DNA of 64,000 bases. Origin: Carnegiea gigantea. Taxonomy: Eukaryota; Streptophyta; Magnoliopsida; Caryophyllales; Cactaceae. Positions 56,630 to 64,000 of the stretch are shown here, one piece after another; the first letter of the stretch is position 1; the number at the start of each line of letters is the position of its first letter. The position numbers and the translations under genes are program-made. Under the pieces are notes generated by a model. That model searched no databases. It was not told where the DNA came from and saw only the letters and a list, made by a program, of their open reading frames with translations. The stretch is taken from NCBI GenBank assembly GCA_029747015.1, contig JAKOGI010001258.1:121001-185000 (forward strand). The letters run 5' to 3'.

Positions 56630-59136
56630 TGTAACACTCCCGGATTTCTAATTCTTTATTTACTACTGATTTAACTTGAATTGTAGCAGGAACTCCTAAT
56701 GGGGTGTTACCGCCGTATTCCCTTCATGGAAATACCAGGCTGGATATCATAACTGATATTTAAAACAAAGTCTTTACGAATCAAAGCCCACCATACATGA
56801 GTCCAAGAATTTTAACACAAAACTTGAACATCATAATTAAACCAACTAGATTCTATTACAACTTCTAAAATCCTTTTTAAACACAACCAGCATTCGAGCC
56901 TCGCTCTATTCTCCTGTCCCCAGTCCCAAGTATAGCTAGATCACCTGAAAACAAAACATTTTATAATAGTGAGATAAACTCAGTAACATTCACCCCTAAC
57001 AGTCAAAGATACGTACGAAATTCATTTTTGAAAACATTTTAGGGAAAGGGGGAAACAACAACACGTTTTCAAGGTACACAATCCATTATCACCATCTTCC
57101 AAAAAAAAAAATCAGTTTCAGAATCACACTTCCATAGTTCCATTCAAAATGTTCACCTTCAGATAAGTCTTGGGTGAGCGACCCCAGTGGGTCTCATGGC
57201 CTGCGCTCTAACATAGCGCAGCCGCTCAACTCTTTCCTGGCCTACCGCCCCTCAGGCGGTTACCGCTTAACTTTCCTGGCCTACCACCATCGTGAGTGGT
57301 TACCGATAACTTGGCTCACGTCTCGGCTGAGTACGTGGCCGCTCACATGCATGCACCTATTACCCGGGGAAGGCTATGGCCTTCAATCAGTTCCAATCGA
57401 TTTAACTCACCCTATTTAGTTCCTTTTAGTTAATGGATACCAACTTGACACATTCAGTTTCATTCAGATTTAAATACTTTTCCAAATAGAAATCAGAATA
57501 CAGAAATAGAACTTCAAATACAATCACAGTAAATTTCAACTTTTACAACAGTAAGTTTCAACTTTTACAATATGGAGATTTCCAACTTCCAAAACAAACA
57601 CAGCATTCGGTTCCCATCAAGGAACCATTCATAAATTTCACATCAGTGTTCATCCCATTGGAAAGGAATGCCAAGGAATCAATACAAGAACTCCCAAAAC
57701 TTTCATAATTTCAGTAACACAGGGGAAAGGTTAGGGCATGACTGTTACCTGGATACTGTACAATTTACGAGCTCGATTGCTTTAATAAGGGTTCACTGCT
57801 CTGCATCTGGGCCCACAAATAGCCCATAGTCAGTCCACATTCAGTGTAGGGCACCCCTAGGCCTCCCCCAAATTTAAAAAGAGGTTTTCTAGATCTTTAT
57901 TCATCCAACCCTATCCCGAGTAAAGGTTCGGCTGGTCAGTTATGGGTCCAAGTTTCAAAAATTTATAACTCTAGTTTCCGATATCCGATTCTCGTGTTCT
58001 AGGTCAATCTGGAAACCTTGCAATGTCCTCTGTCTTTTCTATGTTTAGAGCTTGGCTCGGTTCTATCCCGAACCTAGTCAAATTTTTGTTTCTTCCGGCA
58101 ATGCCAAAGACTGTCTTCCCCAAGATAGTCCCGGCAAATTTTATCAAAACTCAGGCTATACTACTCCAAATGACCCAATTCCAAAACGAGATTATTTGAC
58201 ACATCCAGATGCTCCTATTCAATAAATTTCATAATTTTTGGCCACCAGTACTAGCCTAGGGAATTTTTCTAATTTGAAGGCGAAACAGTCCAGATTCTGC
58301 TTCCCTAGATTCTACCCAGATTTTTACTCCTAAGTTTCCATCCTCATAACGTTTTCTTCTGACTTCCAAAAATCATGTTCTTATCCAATCTAGAAAGATA
58401 ATTCTGTTTACTAAAACTTTCATGTTTAGAACTTCCACAAATTCACAGCATAACCAAGTCTAAAAAATTTAAAAACCCCACCCTATGCCTGCAATTTCCA
58501 GTTTTGATAGGGCTCGGTAGTTTCACTATAACTCTCTCAATTTAACTCTAATTCATCTAATACAAAAATCCACATAATCTTCACATCTCAATCTAACTAC
58601 TGTAAAATTTTCATAATTTTTGGACAACCAGAATAATTATCCCGAATTTTCAAAATTGAGTCAAAAATAGTATGAATTTTGTCCAGATTGTTCGACTTCT
58701 TTTTGCATGGTTTTTGCTCGTTTCGGGTTACCCAAAAAAAATACGCCCATACTCGTTAGACATGCTTAAACCCTCGCCCAGACCCAATCATGCCAAACAA
58801 CCCACCTTTACCATTAAATACCAAAATAACATTAAAAAATGCTGTTACTAGTACCTTTGATCGAAACCGGATCTAGATCGAGGGAAACTCCTTCGTTTAA
58901 ATTCAATGCCGAGAGTGCTGTGAAAATAATAAAGGTTATATCAAAATCTTCATTTACGATGGTCATAAAAATTCACAAGGATAAAAGGGATTAAAAAGAG
59001 AACAAAAGAGATGAAAAGAAAAGTGGTGATTTTTTTTGGATGCATGATCTCGATCTTCTTACCAAAAACAAGAGGAACGGCCGGTGGGGTGGCGGCACTA
59101 GGGCGGCCGGACGATGGTCGGCGATGGTGTAAAGGT

Positions 59137-59170
<34 letters not shown>

Positions 59171-59619
59171 GGAGAGAGGAGGACGTGAGTGGCGGGGGGA
59201 AGTGGGGGAAGTGGGTTAGGGCTTAGGTTAAAAAAGAAAAGAAACAAAAGGGGGGGCTACGTGAGAGGGAAAACAAATTTCAATTTTTTTTTAAATAAAA
59301 GAAGGGGGCGGCAGAATCAGGGGGTTTAGGGTTTGAATATATATTTTTTTTGATAATAAAATAGTAGAATGATAATAAGATGATAATAATATTCATAACA
59401 GAATAATAAAATAATAACAACGACATTAGGAGTTTTACAAAAAAAAGAAAAATCGGAAGGGAAATTTTTGGAAATTTTAATACTTCCCAAAAAAAAAAAC
59501 CAAAAAATGTATCAAGAAATTTTATTAGAAGAATTTCACGAGGATTAATTGGCACTAACTTGGGCCTAGGTCGATCCAACTGGGCATGAATTTCCAAATC
59601 GAATTTCCAGGGTTTTACA
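56630..59619 (-). repeat. Inner chromovirus 5' LTR
   Basis: Plus strand TGTAACACTCCC to GGGTTTTACA. Contains a (GA)n tract near 59,139-59,175 that is much shorter in the other LTR (near 49,985). Confidence 0.9.
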
Positions 59620-59624
59620 GGATT

Positions 59625-61675
59625 TCTCAAAAATCACCACGCCACTAACCAATTTGACTAAGAAAGTCACTAAGTATGAATGGACTGACCATTGTGAAGA
59701 AGCCTTCCAGGAGCTTAAGAAGAGATTGACGAGTGCATCCATACTGGCGTTACCCACTAGTGGCAAAGATTTTATGGTGTATAGTGATGCATCCAAGAAC
59801 AGGCTGGGATGTGTGTTGATGCAAGAGGAGCATGTCATGGCCTATGCCTCTCGGCAGCTAAAAACATATGAGCGGAACTATCCAACTCACGATCTGGAAT
59901 TAGTAGCCATAGTGTTTGCCCTTAAGATTTGGAGGCACTATTTATATGGAGTACATTGCAAGATCTTCACCGACCACCAGAGTTTGAAGTATCTGTTCTC
60001 GTAGAAAGACATGAACCTAAGACAAACTAGGTGGCTGGAGTTTTTTAAGGACTACAGTGCTGACTTCCAATACCATCCGGGGAAGGCTAATGTGGTAGCT
60101 GATGCATTAAGTCGTAGGCCCTACCCTGTACTAAACTGCGTAATGGCACTACCCAAGGATTTGTGTGAGGCTTTTTACAAGATGGAGATTAATGTGGTGA
60201 CATGAGGGAACAAATCGGTGTTATACACCCTGGAAGTACAACCAACCCTTGTAGAATAGATTAGGGCAGTACAGGCCACAGACCCCCAACTGGAGAGGAT
60301 TAGGGAGGAAGTACTGATGAGAAAGGCCCCAAGATTTGTGATCCATGAGGATGGCACCTTGAGGTTTCACAATCGGGTGTGTGTACCGATTGTGGAAGAT
60401 CTTAAGAGAAGGATCCTAGACAAAGGACACAATACTCCCCATTCTGTACAGCCTGGCAGAAACAAATTATATAAGGACTTGAAGCAGACATTCTGATGGA
60501 GTAATATGAAGCAGGAAGTAGTTGTGTATGTAGCCAGATGTTTAACATGCCAGCGAGTAAAGATGGAACACCAAAGGCCTGCAGGGCTCTTACAACCGTT
60601 GGAAGTCCCCGAGTGAAAGTGGAACTCCGTGTCTATGGACTTCGTGGTAGGACTGCCACTTACACAAAAGAAAAATAATGCGATCTGGATGATTGTGGAT
60701 AGACTCACGAAAACGGCTCATTTCATAGCCATGAGGAACACATGGACACTGGACCAGTTGGCCCGAGCCTATTTGGAAGAGATAGTTCGACTGCATGGTG
60801 TGCCTAGCTCAATAGTGTCTGACCGGGATATGAGGTTTCAATCGGGGTTCTGGCAGAAGTTACAAGAGGCGTTTGGAACTCTACTATGCTTTAGTACATC
60901 ATTCCACCTGGCCACAGATGGACAGACAAAGCGTACAATTCAGACCTTGGAAGACATGTTACGGGCGTGCGCTTTAGACTTTAAGAAGGCTTAGGATGAG
61001 CAGTTGGCCTTGATAGATTTCTCATATAACAATAGCTACCACTCTAGCATCGAAATGGCTCCATACGAAGTGCTGTATGGTGGGCGATGTAGAACCCTAC
61101 TGTGCTGGCAGGAAATCGATGAAATACTTACGATTGGGCCGGATCTTATTCAAGCCACTACCCAAAAAATCAGAGTGATCCAAGAACGAATGAGAACCAC
61201 CCAAAGCCGCCAGAAGAGTTATGCGGACCGGAGGCGTAGACCCTTGGAATTTGAGGTAGGAGATCGCTTGTTTCTCAAAGTGTCTCCAACCAAGGGTATA
61301 TTAAGGTTCGGTATGACAGGGAAGCTGATCCCCAGGTATATTGGTCTTTACCCTATCATTTAACGGGTGGGAGAGGTAGCATATCGGTTGGAAATGCCAC
61401 CAGAACTACCCAGGCTACACAACGTGTTTCACATGTCCCAACTGCGCAAGTATCTTCCGGACCCTTCCCATGTGATCGAGCCAGACCCTGCACTGTTATA
61501 GGAGGACCTATTCTACGAAGAGCACCCCATCAGGATTTTGGATCGAAGGGAAAAGCAACTCCGCAGAAAAACCGTGCCTTTAGTGAAAGTACTATGGGTA
61601 AATCATGAGGTATCAGAGGCAACGTGGGAGCCTGAATAGGAAATGCGGGAAAAGTACCCACACCTGTTTCCTTAA
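59625..61675 (+). pseudogene. Outer chromovirus RNase H, integrase, chromodomain (3' half of split pol), nine stops
   Basis: The frame is continuous from the end of the nested insertion to a final TAA at 61,673, with stops at 60,002, 60,203, 60,257, 60,494, 60,614, 60,992, 61,361, 61,499 and 61,637 but no frameshift. RNase H has '[14 protein letters not shown]' and '[13 protein letters not shown]'. Integrase has 'VDRLTKTAHF' and 'VSDRDMRFQS', but the third catalytic acid is Lys ('GQTKRTIQ'), and 'HSVQPG' replaces His of the zinc module. The chromodomain-like tail has 'VPLVKVLWVNHE' and 'SEATWEPE'. Compared with the inner element, most stops stand at Trp or Gln codons. Confidence 0.9.
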
Positions 61676-61690
61676 CCAGGTATGTGTACA

Positions 61691-61725
61691 GTTTCGAGGA
61701 CGAAACTGTCCTAAGAGGGGTAGGA
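61691..61725 (+). other. Outer element 3' hairpin and polypurine tract
   Basis: A perfect inverted repeat GTTTCG-AGGA-CGAAAC at 61,691-61,706 is followed by the purine tract 'taagaggggtagga' directly before the LTR. Confidence 0.7.
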
Positions 61726-61988
61726 TGTAAAAACCCGGAAAATTTGATGGTCAAAATTTCCATTCTTATTAATTTTGTGGTTATGTCGGACCGACCTTGA
61801 GAAAAATGACTTGTCATGTATTCTTTTCTTTATTGTAAATGTGGGTCCAATGGGATTTATTTAAAAATTATATTTTTTTAATAGATTATTTGGAAAGCAT
61901 TTTTTTTTAAGCAAGATTTCATGCAAGCCCAAAAACCCCTTCCTTTTCTTTTAAACCCCTAAAACCCTGAAACCCCCCTTACCATCCA

Positions 61989-62058
<70 letters not shown>

Positions 62059-63947
62059 ACCTCCATACGCCGCCCCTCCGTGCCGTCGGCCACCAGTTCA
62101 GCCGCCATACGCCCTCCCCTTTCTTCAAGGTAATTACTTTTCCCTCCTTGTTTTCTTTTGGTAGATGCATGGAGATTCTACTTTCATACATTCCTCCATG
62201 CAATCAAGAGACTTGGATTGATTTTATGGTCTCAAATTATTGACTTGATATGTTTGTTTTCAAATTTAAATTTGGGGAGGCTTAAAGAGAACACCCTAGG
62301 TATCACTGTTAGGCCCCCGAATCTGACCCGAATTTAAAATTTCGCCCCAAATTGTATGGTGCTCCAAAAATCATGAAACTTTCACAGTAGGTAGGCTTGG
62401 ATGTGCCAAGTACCAGGGTTTTTGAATCACGTGATTTGGATCTATGTAGCCCAAGTTATGGTCAATTTACCAGAGGCTGTCTGGGAGGCAATGGTCTGAG
62501 GATAGATTGTAAAAAATAGGATTTTCGAGGGCCTTACAGACCAGTTATGGACATTTGGTGAACATGAAAGTTGTAGAGCACGAAATTACCCTTCTAGAAT
62601 GGGATAGAACACTTGATTTTGACGTCATAAACTCCGGATATGACCACTGGAAGTTAGGGTACTGAATCTGTCCAGGTCTGGTAACAAGGGATAGTATAGT
62701 TTAGTGTCCTAAATTGGTCTAAAAATAATGAAAAAATTTCCCGGGTCTAGAATTAGGCTAGAATCTGACTTTATGTTGAGGAGAAGCTAAGAACAAATTT
62801 TTGGTTGCTCAGGCGAAGCTCAGTAGGCTGCTGTAAGAGAACCGAGCCCGTTAGTTGAACGGAAATCAGGTAACAGTTATGCCCTAACTCCCCCTCCCCG
62901 AATAGTTGGAAAGTGATGAATTTTGCTTAGCCTGGTTGAATGTATTTGTTTGAGGTTTGGGGATGTGTTTTCATGATGAAGTGTGTACTATGATTTCCCG
63001 ACTTGTGTTTCAGTGTGGTAAACATGTTTTATAGTTGCCTGAATGATTTATAGTGGTTTGAATAAGAACATGATTTATGATGTTTTGAAGGACTGTTGAA
63101 GGAGTCTATACTGATTTGAACTAGAAACGTGTAACTGTTGAGAGAATGATTTTTTTTAAAATTAAAAAAAGGGGAAATTGAGATGTCTGAGTTGGGTCGA
63201 GTTTTGGGAAAACGATAATGGAAACTGATTTGTGAGTAACTGAATAAAAAGGGCGGGTTGGGAGGTGGGCTCCTGTCGATTGAAGGCCAACAGTCTTCCC
63301 CCGGTATAAGTGCATGCCTGTGAATAGCCACGAATCACCTTAGGGTAGGCGTAGGCCAGGATTATCAACAACCGTTATATGGACAGTAGGTCAGGATTCA
63401 GTTTAGCGGTTGCAGGCCATGAGACCCACTGGGGTCGCTCGCCATTGTTTAACATGAGTAAACTAAGAGGAAACTTATTCCGAGGTTTTTCCCCTGAGGG
63501 TTAGATTGAAAATGCTTGGAAAAGTTGTCCTGATTTCCCCCACCCCGAAAATGTTTTGAAATGAATTTGTGTGAGTGTTTTGACTGTTAGGGGTGATTAT
63601 TACTGAGTGCCTCTCACTTTTCCCAAATGTTTTGTTTTCAGGTGAAGGGGACATGCATGGTAACGGGGAGACGCGATAGAGTGAGGTCGTTGCCAAGAAA
63701 CATTAGGCCGATGCTGTTTAGTTAATTATTAGTTGAAATTATTCGAACACCTGAAGACTTATTTGTAATGATTTGAAGTGGACTTATTAATTATGCATAA
63801 TTTTATCTTTATTCTTGGTTAGTCCTTGACACTCAGCTTGGTATTTCCAAGAAGGAAATAGGGCGGTAACACCCTGCATAGGCTTTCGCTGCCACATAGA
63901 TCAATAATAGGAATAAAGAAAAAGTGTTAGAAATTCAGGGTGTTACA
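61726..63947 (+). repeat. Outer chromovirus 3' LTR
   Basis: TGTAAAAACCCGG to GGTGTTACA. It is longer than the 5' LTR mainly because of the (TC)n tract at 61,993-62,053. Confidence 0.9.
61993..62053. repeat. (TC)n microsatellite in the outer 3' LTR
   Basis: About 30 TC units. The 5' LTR has only 'ctctttctctctgtctc' at the equivalent place (near 40,652), so the expansion happened after insertion. Confidence 0.92.
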
Positions 63948-63952
63948 GGATC

Positions 63953-64000
63953 AGTCTCTTCCAATTGAAGTGCTTCCTTTCTCTAACGGCTGGTAATCAC
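63953..64000. other. Right flank of the outer chromovirus
   Basis: Forty-eight bases that continue the sequence interrupted at 40,387. Too short to identify. Confidence 0.5.

Larger units (their letters stand above)
47479..59619 (-). mobile_element. Inner Ty3/gypsy chromovirus, nested in the outer one
   Basis: Two LTRs of about 2.96-2.99 kb (47,479-50,436 and 56,630-59,619) bound a 12.1 kb element on the minus strand. The 5-bp duplication of outer pol, GGATT, lies at 46,749-46,753 and 59,620-59,624. The PBS is at 56,614-56,626 and the purine-rich 'taagtggggtagta' precedes the 3' LTR at 50,437. Order: accessory ORF, gag, protease-RT-RNase H, integrase, chromodomain. It is related to, but distinct from, the outer element. 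A 140-bp LTR sample differs at about 10 sites by hand count. It has few disablements but cannot express a full polyprotein. Confidence 0.93.
40388..63947 (+). mobile_element. Outer Ty3/gypsy chromovirus, split by a nested insertion
   Basis: LTRs at 40,388-42,561 and 61,726-63,947 are flanked by the 5-bp duplication GGATC (40,383-40,387; 63,948-63,952). The PBS 'tggtatcagagcc' lies at 42,565-42,577 and the purine tract 'taagaggggtagga' ends at 61,725. Domain order is accessory ORF, gag, protease, RT, [nested insertion], RNase H, integrase and a C-terminal chromodomain-like region. The pol layout and chromodomain place it among Tekay/Del-like plant chromoviruses. Excluding the inner element and Cassandra it is about 10.7 kb. 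A 190-bp part of the LTRs (from 40,921) differs at about 24 sites by hand count, so it is old. Confidence 0.92.

Overview
This is a repeat-dense plant nuclear window, almost certainly from a eudicot. It contains a spliced host gene with GT-AG introns, Ty1/copia, Ty3/gypsy (chromovirus), RTE-type LINE, SINE, hAT and Cassandra-type TRIM elements, and an integrated plant pararetrovirus. All of the transposon and viral coding regions I could read are broken by stops or frameshifts. The species cannot be named from sequence alone. Layout: about 350-1,560 is a degenerate AT-rich tandem repeat. About 2,630-2,815 (minus) is a decayed 3' end of an RTE/SINE-type element. About 3,400-9,780 (minus) is an endogenous caulimovirid with decayed coat protein, probable movement protein, protease-RT-RNase H and one further ORF. 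It ends in an intergenic region with a TATA box and a nearby AATAAA. From 31.8 kb down to 10.3 kb runs one host gene on the minus strand. I rebuilt it as eight coding exons (1,947 nt, 648 aa plus stop) and one likely 5' UTR exon. It encodes an N-terminal CUE-like domain, an acidic middle and a long coiled coil. Its introns hold most of its length: intron 3 carries a 4.76 kb copia element in the same orientation as the gene plus a 726 bp hAT-like element, and intron 6 carries a tRNA-derived SINE and a 3.76 kb solo LTR. Upstream of the gene lies an (ATT)n-rich low-complexity tract that is split by an RTE-clade LINE (about 33.0-37.7 kb, plus). The LINE's single 2.87 kb reading frame is interrupted by seven stops and no frameshift. 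After a short gypsy-pol remnant (39.7-40.3 kb, minus) the rest of the window is a nest. An outer gypsy chromovirus (40,388-63,947, plus, TSD GGATC) is split in its RT-RNase H region by a related inner chromovirus (47,479-59,619, minus, TSD GGATT). A Cassandra TRIM with 5S-rRNA-like LTRs (46,754-47,478) sits exactly between the left TSD and the inner element. Rough hand counts give more LTR-LTR divergence for the outer element than for the inner one, which agrees with the nesting order. The observation most worth following is a cysteine-rich/acidic accessory ORF between the primer-binding site and gag, present in both chromoviruses. I did not find an obviously new cellular system here.
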